Positions 33,771 to 46,720 of a stretch of 64,000 bases of DNA are shown here, in pieces. Position numbers and translations under genes: made by a program. This DNA comes from Aphelocoma coerulescens. Taxonomy: Eukaryota > Chordata > Aves > Passeriformes > Corvidae. Position 1 is the stretch's first letter. Every line of letters starts with the position of its first letter. The DNA lies in contig NC_091016.1 of NCBI RefSeq assembly GCF_041296385.1, positions 17,025,497 to 17,089,496 of the forward strand, in the 5' to 3' direction. The notes beneath the pieces are model-generated. The model was not told where the DNA came from, made no database searches, and saw nothing but the letters and a program-made list of their open reading frames with translations.

Positions 33771-35414
33771 GCGTGGAGGAGACACGGCCCTGCCAGCGGC
33801 TCCGGGAGCCAGCAGTTGGCGACTGGCCGCCCGCTTGCCAGAGACCCGGGGCCTTTGTGCCTCCCCTGCTCCCCGCGCCTTTCCCCGCCGCTCCCTCGCT
33901 CGCTCGCTCGCTCGGGGGAAATCCACCCTCTGCCGCCCCGCCCCGCTGCCCCGGGGGCTCCCCGGCGCCATCTTGAGGGCCCCAGGCCTCGGCCTCACCA
34001 GGCTCACCCGAAGGCCGTGGGGACACAAGCACACGCACAGAAAGTGCCCTAGGGTTCCAAGGTCAAGCTTTTGCCTACGGCATCAGTTTGCTTTCAGACT
34101 GTGGACGAGATTATAAAATCACCAGGAGGAAAGAGCATGAAAAAGTTCTGCTTGGGCAGTACCTCAAGGCTTTGAGGGAGAGGGTTTGTGGTGCTTCCTC
34201 GCTCACAGGGAGCCGCAGGAAGTAAAACTAGAAATAAACTAGTAATAAACTAGTAAAAATAGTCATAACCCCGTATTAATTGGAAGGAAAACCTGAGGAA
34301 TTGGCAGCTAGCCCCTCAGAAACATGAGGAGCAAAAGCCAGTCTTCTACCTGAGAGCTGCCTGGGCAGGGGCAATTCTTCCGATTGCATCAGCGTGGCCG
34401 TGGCTAGAAAGGGCAGCGAGGAGAGGAATTCAGCGTCTCCTGGCAGCCCCTGAAATCCCAGCTCTCACTTGCGTGCACCGGGGATTCTGCTTCAGACTCT
34501 GAACTTGCGCAGCCGCTCCTTGGGCGCTGTTTGCCCCCAGGCACAGCGGTGGGTGCTGCAGCAGCTGTCCCGCACACAGGGCTCTGGAGCCTCCCCGAGG
34601 CCGCCAAGGACTGGAGGAGGCCACGTGCCCGGGATCTGGTGCAGCACCGTGGGGCTGTGGGGGATGCTTTGGTCTCTTTGGGTGGAAGGTTGGGGAGCAG
34701 GGCAAATGGAATCAAGATGAGACAGGGATCAACCAGCGCCACGCCAGGCAGCCTTTTTTCCTACCGGGGCTCCTCTGAGTTTAGCGAGCTAATGAGGCCT
34801 GCGGAGCAAACGAGACCCGGGAGCGAGGAGGGAAGGGCTGGCTGGGAAGGAGTCAGATAAAGCCCTTGCAGGCATTTCTCTTTCCGAGGGGCTCCTGGGG
34901 AGACAAAGGAGACAAGAAGGATGTCCCATCTCGTGACACTCCCTTTTTTCCTTCAGGAGCTGTACCGCAGTCACTGCGTACAAGAGTTTCCATCGTGATC
35001 CCTTTGATGCCAGGGAGCACAAAGAACTTGGAACCTTGCCGGAGTCCAGCCCTGCCTGCCTATCTTGGAGCAGAGGGGAAAGATGAAGAAGTATTTGGGC
35101 GGGGCTTGAGCCGAAATGGCATTTTGCCGCTTCTGATTTCCTCCCAGCTTTTGCAGCGGGGCGACCACTGCGTCCCTGCAAACCGCTCCCCTTTCCAAAG
35201 CACACGCGAGCCTGGCTGGCAGCTCCGGCTTCTCGAAGGGGCTGCTGCCGTTGGCAACAGGAGCTGTTGTTGAAATTTTCGCGTTGCTTAACACCCCCTG
35301 CCAAAGGCCACCGAGTGGCTGAGGAAGGACCCAAAAAGATTACCCTGGAGGAAGGGGACCAAAAGCTTGGAAAAGGATGAAAGAAAGGCTCCGATGACAA
35401 CGACAAGAACAAGA
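33771..35414. other. Spacer, unit 5
   Basis: First unit with the gcgtggccgtgg marker shared by the right half and the left edge. The (CTCG)n tract has an altered, 4-bp shorter form (ccctcgctcgctcgctcgct). Confidence 0.6.
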
Positions 35415-35420
35415 TTTATT
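35415..35420 (-). terminator. Poly(A) signal, unit 6
   Basis: AATAAA plus GT-rich element, downstream of gene 6. Confidence 0.6.
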
Positions 35421-35432
35421 TTTGACAGCAAA

Positions 35433-36603
35433 TTAACACCCGCCGCCCTCCAGCCCTCCCAGATTCGCAGGCCGAGCGGTGCTGCTTCCGTGCCTGAGGT
35501 GCTGGCACCCTGGGGAGAGAAACCAGAAAGCCGCGGTCAGCCGGACAGGGCTCCTGTCCCCCCTGTCCCAGCACGGCCTGTGCCCGGGCCAGGCTGCTGG
35601 CGGTGCCAATTCTCCGTTTCTAGAGGAGAGCAGCATGGCAGGCCACGTTCCACCTCCTCCACTTAAACACGGCAGAGCAGTCTCCTCAGCAGCTGCAAGA
35701 GCGGGATGCTCGTGTGCCCGCTGCCGTCTGCCGGAAGCCCATCTGCCACCCGTTGCTGTGAAGCCGGGTACCCACCTCTGGAGACCTGCTGCCAGGAGAG
35801 GAGCCGATCCCGCACGAGGTCCTCGTCCGTCTTGAAGGCGATGGCCCCGCAGACCGCGGCCCCCCGGGGTAGCGCCGGCACCGGACGCACTCCACACACA
35901 GGGTGCCAGCGCTTCCCCATGCGGTCCGGGCACCCGGTGCAACCTTCCTGGAAAAAGCAAAGAACGATTGCATGAAAGTCAATTCAAAACAAGACCTGGA
36001 AGCAAGAAAAAGCGTCAAAGGTTATCACCGTATCACGGGCCTGGGGAGGGTCTGAGCACTCCATGCAAGCATTAAGGCTCTCCATGGCTGGGGAAAAACC
36101 CCACCTTTCCCACGCGTAAGCCCACCCCTTCCTCAAGGGCCCGCAAAGCAGACCAGCAGGGGCACGCCTTCGGAACCTGCCCCCCTCTGCTGCCCCCCGT
36201 CCCTACGGACGGATGCTTTTGCCAGGCTGGCTCCCCCCGCCCCAGCCCGGGCCAGGCTGGGTGGCAGAAGCTGTCAGCAAGGCCGGGCGCTGGCTCCCCC
36301 TGCACAGCATCCGTGCCCTGTCCCGCCAAAAAGCAACTTGGCGGCCGGCGGAAAAATTAATATTCCCCGGCGCCGCCAAGCGGGGAAGCTCCGGCGCCTG
36401 GCCCGGCCGAGCCCTGCCACGCCTGGAACCACGAGCATCCCCCCACCCCTCCGCCGGCTGTGGACTCATCTTGATTCCGTCGGGGCGCAGAGCGTGTCCT
36501 CCAGGAAGGGGCCGCAACCAAAGCCAACCGGCTTTGCCCCGCCAGCGGCCAGCTCGAGGACGGTGTTGTCCGGCTCCAGGTCGTGCTCCAGAAGAACACC
36601 CCG
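35433..36603 (-). pseudogene. PIM1-like pseudogene, unit 6
   Basis: Exons 36603-36470, 35947-35776, 35509-35433. First unit with the right-hand markers cacacacagggtgcc and acctggaagc. It has private base gaacctgccc near 36176. Confidence 0.85.
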
Positions 36604-36876
36604 GCGGTGCCTCGGCTTGCGGGGACATCACGATGCCATTGAGCTGCAGGGGGATGTTTCCCCTTTTCCAGTCCGTGGCAACTTCACTGCACTGCCACGA
36701 CTTCTCCAATAGGATGGGGAGCACTGAGCCGCTTCCTCCACAAGGCGCCGAGGACCAGCGGAAGCATCTCCTCGACTGCGCTCTCTCCTCCGTGCCACGG
36801 CCGCAGGGAAACGCTCTGCCGTTTTCTTCGAGCGCCCCGAGACGCGTGCAGCTGGTGCTTGCTGGGCTCCTGGATC

Positions 36877-39122
36877 CTACTGTGCAGAGGGATGGATCTC
36901 TGCTGTCTCCTGGGCCAGGTGACGGTCCTGCAGCCAAGAATGCTCAAACAGGTCTTCCAAGGACGGCCTGTGCGCGGGGTCCATGGATAAACACCACCGG
37001 ATGAGGTGCTGGCACTCTGGGGAGAGAAACGGGAAAACGCTGCTCAGCGGGACAAGGCTCCTGCCCCTGCTCTCCCAGATTCCACGGTGCCCAGGCCACA
37101 CTAGGAGCGCTCGGAAGCTGCACCCCAACCTTCCCGTCGATCCTCCCTTTCGGACGAGAGCAGCCCAGAGGCACACGTGCCACCTCCTCCAGCTAACCCC
37201 AGCAGATCAGCCTCCTCCCTAGCTGCAAGAGCAGGACGCCTGCGTGCCACCTGCCCTCTGCCAACCACGTCCTTCCCCCCCTCCCCCCGTGCTGTGAAGG
37301 CGCATCCCCACCTTGAGACACCCGGGGCGGGAAGAAGAGCTGGCCCCGGATGATGTCCTCATCCGTGTTGAAAGGAAGGTGCCCACAGACCAGCTCATAG
37401 AGCAGGATGCCCAGGGACCAGATGGTGGCTGGCTGGCCATGGTAGCAGCCAAAGAGGATCCACTCCGGCGGGCTGTACTCCGGCGTGCCTACGGGACACG
37501 GGCGCAGCTCATCAGGCCCTGATGAGTGCTGCTCCCTCCCAGCCAGCTCCCATTCCACAACAGGCAGCCCTCGCCCCGCCGGAAAGCAACTTGGCTGCAG
37601 CCGGCTGCAGAAGGATTTCCCCTCGCTCCCTCCCTCTTCCGCCTCTGCCAGCAAAGGGGGGAATCTCTGCTGCCCGGCTGGGCCCCGCCTTTGGGCTCAC
37701 CTGACATTCGGGTGTAGAAGGTGTCCTGGAGGACCGTGCCGCACCCGAAGTCGATGAGCTTTGCCTCGCCGGTGGCCAGGTCGACGAGGACGTTCTCGGC
37801 CTTGATGTCGCGGTGCAGGACGCCGCGGCTGGTGCAGTGCCGCACGGCCTCCAGCACCTGGCGGAACAGCCCCCGCGCCACGGGCTCCGTCAGGAAGCCC
37901 CGCTCCTCCAGGAAGTACCAGAGGTCCTGACAGCGCTCCGGACGCTCCATGACCAGCGCGAAGCCGTCGGGCAGCTCGAACCAGTCCAGGAGCCGCACCA
38001 CGCCGCGGAAGCCAGGGCGCGACACCATCCAGAGCAGCGCCAGCTCCAGGGGCACAAGGGCGCCGTTGTGCTGCGGGGGGGACCGCGATGCCGTCAGCGG
38101 GGCCGATGCTGCGCCGAGCCTTCGGCACCCCGGCCCGGCCCCACCGCCGCTCGCCATTGCCCGGCCCGGGACGCTCCGCGGCCCCCGCTCACTGCACGCT
38201 CGCTCCCCTCGCAGCGTCCCGGCTCCCACCCTCCCGGGCCTCGCCCTAGCCCCGCCCGCCACGCCCCGCCGGCTTTCACTCACCAGCCGCGCCCACTCCG
38301 GGATGCGATCGCGGGACACTCGCTTGATGGCCACCTGCAAGTCAAGGCGAGCGGCGGGCTGAGCTCGTCGCCCGTCGCCCGTCGCCCGCCGCCCGCCGCC
38401 CCCCTCCGACCCGGCCCCACTCTTACCGGGGCGCCGTCGGCGAGCCGGGTCCCGGAGTAAACGCTGCCGCAGCCGCCGCTCCCCAGCAGCGGGCCCTGCC
38501 GGTAGAGCTGCTCCAGGGGAGGCTTCTCCGCCCGTGCGGGCGGCACCGCGCTCTCGGCATTCTGCCCGGGGCCCCCGGGCGCTGCTGCTTCCCGAGCCGC
38601 CCCGGGGCCGGCGGCCGAGCTGACGAGCGGCGGAGTTCGGAGCGGGGAAGCTGCCGGCGATGCTGCGGACGACGCTGCCGGGGACGGGGCGGGAGCCGGG
38701 CGGCAGCGGGGCGGCTCCGGGCGGAAGCGCCGGAGGGGCCTCGTTCGGGGCCGGGGCCGGGCCAGGGCCCGCGCCAGGCGGAGCCAAAAGAGCGTGCTGC
38801 TCCGCCAGCACCAGAGCGAGCGGCCCTTCCAGCGGCGCCGCTGCCAGTACGGAGAGAGCCCGGCGGAGGCGGCACCGCGGCGGGCCGGGCAGGGGCGGGC
38901 AGGGGGCGGCCCCGCCGAGGGGCGGCAGCGGGGCGGCTCCGGGCGGAGCCGCGGGAGGGGCCTCGGCCGGGGCCGGGCCAGGGCCCGCGCCAGGCGGAGC
39001 CAAAAGAGCGTGCTGCTCCGCCAGCACCAGAGCCGCTGCCAGGACGGAGAGAGCCCGGCGGAGGCGGCACCGCGGCGGGCACGGGGCGGCCCCGCAGAGG
39101 GGCGGCCCGCGGGACGCGGCAT
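36877..39122 (-). CDS. PIM1-like: PIM1-like kinase, gene 6
   Basis: Exons 39122-38427, 38334-38284, 38070-37701, 37488-37312, 37016-36877. It keeps Pro445 like the left-hand copies. It carries the silent exon-5 base (Leu codon CTG instead of TTG after HRPSLED...DRH) found in all right-hand copies, so it is a mosaic between the two subgroups. Upstream in-frame ATG at 39494. Confidence 0.87.
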
Positions 39123-39705
39123 GAGCCGCGCTGGGAGAGGCGGAGACAGGGACGGGACGGGAGTGAGTGGAGTGTGAGAGGGAGAAGGGGACGGAGAGCG
39201 AGCGGAAATCCGAGTGGAAAACTGATCGAGAGAGGCGCTGCTGCCGCTGTTGCTGCCGCTGCTGCTGCCGCTGCTGCTGCCGCTGCTGCTGCCGCTGAGC
39301 CGCCGGAGCGCGCGGCCGTTCCGTTCGTCCGTTCCCTGCGCGAGCCCACCGGAGGAGCCGGCGCGCGCCCCGCGGAAGGGAAGAAGCAAACAAAGAAATA
39401 AATGCCCGTGAAAGAAATAACCTAATAAATCAATACAGAAATAAAGAAAAGTGTGGGCTTGTAGCTTTCTTCTTCCTTGGGTGAGATGAAGCATTTCACC
39501 GGGAAGAGTTCCCTGTCCTGATGGTTGTGCGAGAGTGGACAGGAGTGGAGCCTTTAATTTTCAGGTAGAAAAGATAAATCGTGTCAGTAATGTCATCTCT
39601 TTTCATCCTCTGTTGAGACAGTTGCAGGCTGCCAAAAGACAGAGTCTGCAATGTGGAACTTGGTCCCAAGCTTCTTTTTCTGCCAGAGGATGAGGAGGGG
39701 AAGTA
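39123..39705 (-). promoter_or_regulatory. 5' flank of gene 6
   Basis: It carries aaaactgatcg (others aaaaccgatcg) and a ttg interruption in the minisatellite, both shared only with the flank of gene 7. Confidence 0.35.
39236..39297 (-). repeat. 12-bp minisatellite, 62 bp, interrupted
   Basis: Five repeats without the extra triplet. One ctg is ttg, which would change a Ser to Asn in the extended reading frame. Confidence 0.95.
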
Positions 39706-40243
39706 TCCCAGAATCACGGAGTCACGGCATTGTTTGGCTTGGACGGGACCTGAAAGATCACGTCGTTGCAAGCCCCCCTGCTGTGGCTAGGGACCCCTGG
39801 CACTGGACCAAGGGCTTGTCTAGAGCTCCTTTCAGCCTGGCCTTGAACACTGCCAGGGGAGGGGGTAGCCACACCTTCTCCGGGCAACCTGTGCCACGAG
39901 AGTCATTTTTCTGAATACCTCATCTAAACCTACTCTCTTTCCGTTTGGATCCATTCTCCCTTGTCCTGTCCTTGCCTGCCCTTGTCCAAAGTCCCTCTCC
40001 AGCTTTCTTGTAGGTTGCCGTCAGGTCCTGGAAGGCCACGGTTCTGTCGAGCCTAAGCCTAAGTGTCTTTTGCCGGCTGAAGAAGCCCAGCTGTCTCAGC
40101 CTTTCCTTGCAGGAGAGGTGCTCCAGCGCTTGCTAAATCTCGGTGTCCCCCGTCCGCACGTGCTCCAGCCCGTCCGTGTCCTTGCCATCCGTGCTGGGGA
40201 GCCCGGCAGAGCCGGATGCAGCGCTGCAGGTGCAGTGTCACCG
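39706..40243 (-). mobile_element. CR1 3'-end fragment, unit 6
   Basis: Same insertion, with the cagcgcttgc variant. Confidence 0.85.
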
Positions 40244-41891
40244 GCGTGGAGGAGACACGGCCCTGCCAGCGGCTCCGGGAGCCAGCAGTTGGCGACTGGC
40301 CGCCCGCTTGCCAGAGACCCGGGGCCTTTGTGCCTCCCCTGCTCCCCGCGCCTTTCCCCGCCGCTCCCTCGCTCGCTCGCTCGCTCGCTCGGGGGAAATC
40401 CACCCTCTGCCGCCCCGCCCCGCTGCCCCGGGGGCTCCCCGGCGCCATCTTGAGGGCCCCAGGCCTCGGCCTCACCAGGCTCACCCGAAGGCCGTGGGGA
40501 CACAAGCACACGCACAGAAAGTGCCCTAGGGTTCCAAGGTCAAGCTTTTGCCTACGGCATCAGTTTGCTTTCAGACTGTGGACGAGATTATAAAATCACC
40601 AGGAGGAAAGAGCATGAAAAAGTTCTGCTTGGGCAGTACCTCAAGGCTTTGAGGGAGAGGGTTTGTGGTGCTTCCTCGCTCACAGGGAGCCGCAGGAAGT
40701 AAAACTAGAAATAAACTAGTAATAAACTAGTAAAAATAGTCATAACCCCGTATTAATTGGAAGGAAAACCTGAGGAATTGGCAGCTAGCCCCTCAGAAAC
40801 ATGAGGAGCAAAAGCCAGTCTTCTACCTGAGAGCTGCCTGGGCAGGGGCAATTCTTCCGATTGCATCAGCGTGGCCGTGGCTAGAAAGGGCAGCGAGGAG
40901 AGGAATTCAGCGTCTCCTGGCAGCCCCTGAAATCCCAGCTCTCACTTGCGTGCACCGGGGATTCTGCTTCAGACTCTGAACTTGCGCAGCCGCTCCTTGG
41001 GCGCTGTTTGCCCCCAGGCACAGCGGTGGGTGCTGCAGCAGCTGTCCCGCACACAGGGCTCTGGAGCCTCCCCGAGGCCGCCAAGGACTGGAGGAGGCCA
41101 CGTGCCCGGGATCTGGTGCAGCACCGTGGGGCTGTGGGGGATGCTTTGGTCTCTTTGGGTGGAAGGTTGGGGAGCAGGGCAAATGGAATCAAGATGAGAC
41201 AGGGATCAACCAGCGCCACGCCAGGCAGCCTTTTTTCCTACCGGGGCTCCTCTGAGTTTAGCGAGCTAATGAGGCCTGCGGAGCAAACGAGACCCGGGAG
41301 CGAGGAGGGAAGGGCTGGCTGGGAAGGAGTCAGATAAAGCCCTTGCAGGCATTTCTCTTTCCGAGGGGCTCCTGGGGAGACAAAGGAGACAAGAAGGATG
41401 TCCCATCTCGTGACACTCCCTTTTTTCCTTCAGGAGCTGTACCGCAGTCACTGCGTACAAGAGTTTCCATCGTGATCCCTTTGATGCCAGGGAGCACAAA
41501 GAACTTGGAACCTTGCCGGAGTCCAGCCCTGCCTGCCTATCTTGGAGCAGAGGGGAAAGATGAAGAAGTATTTGGGCGGGGCTTGAGCCGAAATGGCATT
41601 TTGCCGCTTCTGATTTCCTCCCAGCTTTTGCAGCGGGGCGACCACTGCGTCCCTGCAAACCGCTCCCCTTTCCAAAGCACACGCGAGCCTGGCTGGCAGC
41701 TCCGGCTTCTCGAAGGGGCTGCTGCCGTTGGCAACAGGAGCTGTTGTTGAAATTTTCGCGTTGCTTAACACCCCCTGCCAAAGGCCACCGAGTGGCTGAG
41801 GAAGGACCCAAAAAGATTACCCTGGAGGAAGGGGACCAAAAGCTTGGAAAAGGATGAAAGAAAGGCTCCGATGACAACGACAAGAACAAGA
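40244..41891. other. Spacer, unit 6
   Basis: gcgtggccgtgg marker. The (CTCG)n tract is uninterrupted and longer than in unit 5. Confidence 0.6.
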
Positions 41892-41897
41892 TTTATT
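41892..41897 (-). terminator. Poly(A) signal, unit 7
   Basis: AATAAA plus GT-rich element, downstream of gene 7. Confidence 0.6.
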
Positions 41898-41909
41898 TTT
41901 GACAGCAAA

Positions 41910-43080
41910 TTAACACCCGCCGCCCTCCAGCCCTCCCAGATTCGCAGGCCGAGCGGTGCTGCTTCCGTGCCTGAGGTGCTGGCACCCTGGGGAGAGAAAC
42001 CAGAAAGCCGCGGTCAGCCGGACAGGGCTCCTGTCCCCCCTGTCCCAGCACGGCCTGTGCCCGGGCCAGGCTGCTGGCGGTGCCAATTCTCCGTTTCTAG
42101 AGGAGAGCAGCATGGCAGGCCACGTTCCACCTCCTCCACTTAAACACGGCAGAGCAGTCTCCTCAGCAGCTGCAAGAGCGGGATGCTCGTGTGCCCGCTG
42201 CCGTCTGCCGGAAGCCCATCTGCCACCCGTTGCTGTGAAGCCGGGTACCCACCTCTGGAGACCTGCTGCCAGGAGAGGAGCCGATCCCGCACGAGGTCCT
42301 CGTCCGTCTTGAAGGCGATGGCCCCGCAGACCGCGGCCCCCCGGGGTAGCGCCGGCACCGGACGCACTCCACACACAGGGTGCCAGCGCTTCCCCATGCG
42401 GTCCGGGCACCCGGTGCAACCTTCCTGGAAAAAGCAAAGAACGATTGCATGAAAGTCAATTCAAAACAAGACCTGGAAGCAAGAAAAAGCGTCAAAGGTT
42501 ATCACCGTATCACGGGCCTGGGGAGGGTCTGAGCACTCCATGCAAGCATTAAGGCTCTCCATGGCTGGGGAAAAACCCCACCTTTCCCACACGTAAGCCC
42601 ACCCCTTCCTCAAGGGCCCGCAAAGCAGACCAGCAGGGGCACGCCTTCGGAACCCGCCCCCCTCTGCTGCCCCCCGTCCCTACGGACGGATGCTTTTGCC
42701 AGGCTGGCTCCCCCCGCCCCAGCCCGGGCCAGGCTGGGTGGCAGAAGCTGTCAGCAAGGCCGGGCGCTGGCTCCCCCTGCACAGCATCCGTGCCCTGTCC
42801 CGCCAAAAAGCAACTTGGCGGCCGGCGGAAAAATTAATATTCCCCGGCGCCGCCAAGCGGGGAAGCTCCGGCGCCTGGCCCGGCCGAGCCCTGCCACGCC
42901 TGGAACCACGAGCATCCCCCCACCCCTCCGCCGGCTGTGGACTCATCTTGATTCCGTCGGGGCGCAGAGCGTGTCCTCCAGGAAGGGGCCGCAACCAAAG
43001 CCAACCGGCTTTGCCCCGCCAGCGGCCAGCTCGAGGACGGTGTTGTCCGGCTCCAGGTCGTGCTCCAGAAGAACACCCCG
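41910..43080 (-). pseudogene. PIM1-like pseudogene, unit 7
   Basis: Exons 43080-42947, 42424-42253, 41986-41910. Right-hand markers, plus cacacgtaag near 42590, shared only with unit 8. Confidence 0.85.
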
Positions 43081-43353
43081 GCGGTGCCTCGGCTTGCGGG
43101 GACATCACGATGCCATTGAGCTGCAGGGGGATGTTTCCCCTTTTCCAGTCCGTGGCAACTTCACTGCACTGCCACGACTTCTCCAATAGGATGGGGAGCA
43201 CTGAGCCGCTTCCTCCACAAGGCGCCGAGGACCAGCGGAAGCATCTCCTCGGCTGCGCTCTCTCCTCCGTGCCACGGCCGCAGGGAAACGCTCTGCCGTT
43301 TTCTTCGAGCGCCCCGAGACGCGTGCAGCTGGTGCTTGCTGGGCTCCTGGATC

Positions 43354-45599
43354 CTACTGTGCAGAGGGATGGATCTCTGCTGTCTCCTGGGCCAGGTGAC
43401 GGTCCTGCAGCCAAGAATGCTCAAACAGGTCTTCCAAGGACGGCCTGTGCGCGAGGTCCATGGATAAACACCACCGGATGAGGTGCTGGCACTCTGGGGA
43501 GAGAAACGGGAAAACGCTGCTCAGCGGGACAAGGCTCCTGCCCCTGCTCTCCCAGATTCCACGGTGCCCAGGCCACACTAGGAGCGCTCGGAAGCTGCAC
43601 CCCAACCTTCCCGTCGATCCTCCCTTTCGGACGAGAGCAGCCCAGAGGCACACGTGCCACCTCCTCCAGCTAACCCCAGCAGATCAGCCTCCTCCCTAGC
43701 TGCAAGAGCAGGACGCCTGCGTGCCACCTGCCCTCTGCCAACCACGTCCTTCCCCCCCTCCCCCCGTGCTGTGAAGGCGCATCCCCACCTTGAGACACCC
43801 GGGGCGGGAAGAAGAGCTGGCCCCGGATGATGTCCTCATCCGTGTTGAAAGGAAGGTGCCCACAGACCAGCTCATAGAGCAGGATGCCCAGGGACCAGAT
43901 GGTGGCTGGCTGGCCATGGTAGCAGCCAAAGAGGATCCACTCCGGCGGGCTGTACTCCGGCGTGCCTACGGGACACGGGCGCAGCTCATCAGGCCCTGAT
44001 GAGTGCTGCTCCCTCCCAGCCAGCTCCCATTCCACAACAGGCAGCCCTCGCCCCGCCGGAAAGCAACTTGGCTGCAGCCGGCTGCAGAAGGATTTCCCCT
44101 CGCTCCCTCCCTCTTCCGCCTCTGCCAGCAAAGGGGGGAATCTCTGCTGCCCGGCTGGGCCCCGCCTTTGGGCTCACCTGACATTCGGGTGTAGAAGGTG
44201 TCCTGGAGGACCGTGCCGCACCCGAAGTCGATGAGCTTTGCCTCGCCGGTGGCCAGGTCGACGAGGACGTTCTCGGCCTTGATGTCGCGGTGCAGGACGC
44301 CGCGGCTGGTGCAGTGCCGCACGGCCTCCAGCACCTGGCGGAACAGCCCCCGCGCCACGGGCTCCGTCAGGAAGCCCCGCTCCTCCAGGAAGTACCAGAG
44401 GTCCTGACAGCGCTCCGGACGCTCCATGACCAGCGCGAAGCCGTCGGGCAGCTCGAACCAGTCCAGGAGCCGCACCACGCCGCGGAAGCCAGGGCGCGAC
44501 ACCATCCAGAGCAGCGCCAGCTCCAGGGGCACAAGGGCGCCGTTGTGCTGCGGGGGGGACCGCGATGCCGTCAGCGGGGCCGATGCTGCGCCGAGCCTTC
44601 GGCACCCCGGCCCGGCCCCACCGCCGCTCGCCATTGCCCGGCCCGGGACGCTCCGCGGCCCCCGCTCACTGCACGCTCGCTCCCCTCGCAGCGTCCCGGC
44701 TCCCACCCTCCCGGGCCTCGCCCTAGCCCCGCCCGCCACGCCCCGCCGGCTTTCACTCACCAGCCGCGCCCACTCCGGGATGCGATCGCGGGACACTCGC
44801 TTGATGGCCACCTGCAAGTCAAGGCGAGCGGCGGGCTGAGCTCGTCGCCCGTCGCCCGTCGCCCGCCGCCCGCCGCCCCCCTCCGACCCGGCCCCACTCT
44901 TACCGGGGCGCCGTCGGCGAGCCGGGTCCCGGAGTAAACGCTGCCGCAGCCGCCGCTCCCCAGCAGCGGGCCCTGCCGGTAGAGCTGCTCCAGGGGAGGC
45001 TTCTCCGCCCGTGCGGGCGGCACCGCGCTCTCGGCATTCTGCCCGGGGCCCCCGGGCGCTGCTGCTTCCCGAGCCGCCCCGGGGCCGGCGGCCGAGCTGA
45101 CGAGCGGCGGAGTTCGGAGCGGGGAAGCTGCCGGCGATGCTGCGGACGACGCTGCCGGGGACGGGGCGGGAGCCGGGCGGCAGCGGGGCGGCTCCGGGCG
45201 GAAGCGCCGGAGGGGCCTCGTTCGGGGCCGGGGCCGGGCCAGGGCCCGCGCCAGGCGGAGCCAAAAGAGCGTGCTGCTCCGCCAGCACCAGAGCGAGCGG
45301 CCCTTCCAGCGGCGCCGCTGCCAGTACGGAGAGAGCCCGGCGGAGGCGGCACCGCGGCGGGCCGGGCAGGGGCGGGCAGGGGGCGGCCCCGCCGAGGGGC
45401 GGCAGCGGGGCGGCTCCGGGCGGAGCCGCGGGAGGGGCCTCGGCCGGGGCCGGGCCAGGGCCCGCGCCAGGCGGAGCCAAAAGAGCGTGCTGCTCCGCCA
45501 GCACCAGAGCCGCTGCCAGGACGGAGAGAGCCCGGCGGAGGCGGCACCGCGGCGGGCACGGGGCGGCCCCGCAGAGGGGCGGCCCGCGGGACGCGGCAT
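43354..45599 (-). CDS. PIM1-like: PIM1-like kinase, gene 7 (Leu445)
   Basis: Exons 45599-44904, 44811-44761, 44547-44178, 43965-43789, 43493-43354. Residue 445 is Leu (SMDLAHRP), where genes 1-6 have Pro. The position lies in the conserved DPxxRP stretch of kinase subdomain XI, next to the structural Arg448. Otherwise the protein appears identical to gene 1. Upstream in-frame ATG at 45971. Confidence 0.87.
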
Positions 45600-46182
45600 G
45601 AGCCGCGCTGGGAGAGGCGGAGACAGGGACGGGACGGGAGTGAGTGGAGTGTGAGAGGGAGAAGGGGACGGAGAGCGAGCGGAAATCCGAGTGGAAAACT
45701 GATCGAGAGAGGCGCTGCTGCCGCTGTTGCTGCCGCTGCTGCTGCCGCTGCTGCTGCCGCTGCTGCTGCCGCTGAGCCGCCGGAGCGCGCGGCCGTTCCG
45801 TTCGTCCGTTCCCTGCGCGAGCCCACCGGAGGAGCCGGCGCGCGCCCCGCGGAAGGGAAGAAGCAAACAAAGAAATAAATGCCCGTGAAAGAAATAACCT
45901 AATAAATCAATACAGAAATAAAGAAAAGTGTGGGCTTGTAGCTTTCTTCTTCCTTGGGTGAGATGAAGCATTTCACCGGGAAGAGTTCCCTGTCCTGATG
46001 GTTGTGCGAGAGTGGACAGGAGTGGAGCCTTTAATTTTCAGGTAGAAAAGATAAATCGTGTCAGTAATGTCATCTCTTTTCATCCTCTGTTGAGACAGTT
46101 GCAGGCTGCCAAAAGACAGAGTCTGCAATGTGGAACTTGGTCCCAAGCTTCTTTTTCTGCCAGAGGATGAGGAGGGGAAGTA
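45600..46182 (-). promoter_or_regulatory. 5' flank of gene 7
   Basis: It shares both private changes of the gene 6 flank, indicating that these two monomers are sisters in this segment. Confidence 0.35.
45713..45774 (-). repeat. 12-bp minisatellite, 62 bp, interrupted
   Basis: Identical in form to the copy at 39236, including the ttg interruption. Confidence 0.95.
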
Positions 46183-46720
46183 TCCCAGAATCACGGAGTC
46201 ACGGCATTGTTTGGCTTGGACGGGACCTGAAAGATCACGTCGTTGCAAGCCCCCCTGCTGTGGCTAGGGACCCCTGGCACTGGACCAAGGGCTTGTCTAG
46301 AGCTCCTTTCAGCCTGGCCTTGAACACTGCCAGGGGAGGGGGTAGCCACACCTTCTCCGGGCAACCTGTGCCACGAGAGTCATTTTTCTGAATACCTCAT
46401 CTAAACCTACTCTCTTTCCGTTTGGATCCATTCTCCCTTGTCCTGTCCTTGCCTGCCCTTGTCCAAAGTCCCTCTCCAGCTTTCTTGTAGGTTGCCGTCA
46501 GGTCCTGGAAGGCCACGGTTCTGTCGAGCCTAAGCCTAAGTGTCTTTTGCCGGCTGAAGAAGCCCAGCTGTCTCAGCCTTTCCTTGCAGGAGAGGTGCTC
46601 CAGCGCTTGCTAAATCTCGGTGTCCCCCGTCCGCACGTGCTCCAGCCCGTCCGTGTCCTTGCCATCCGTGCTGGGGAGCCCGGCAGAGCCGGATGCAGCG
46701 CTGCAGGTGCAGTGTCACCG
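46183..46720 (-). mobile_element. CR1 3'-end fragment, unit 7
   Basis: Same insertion, with the cagcgcttgc variant. Confidence 0.85.
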
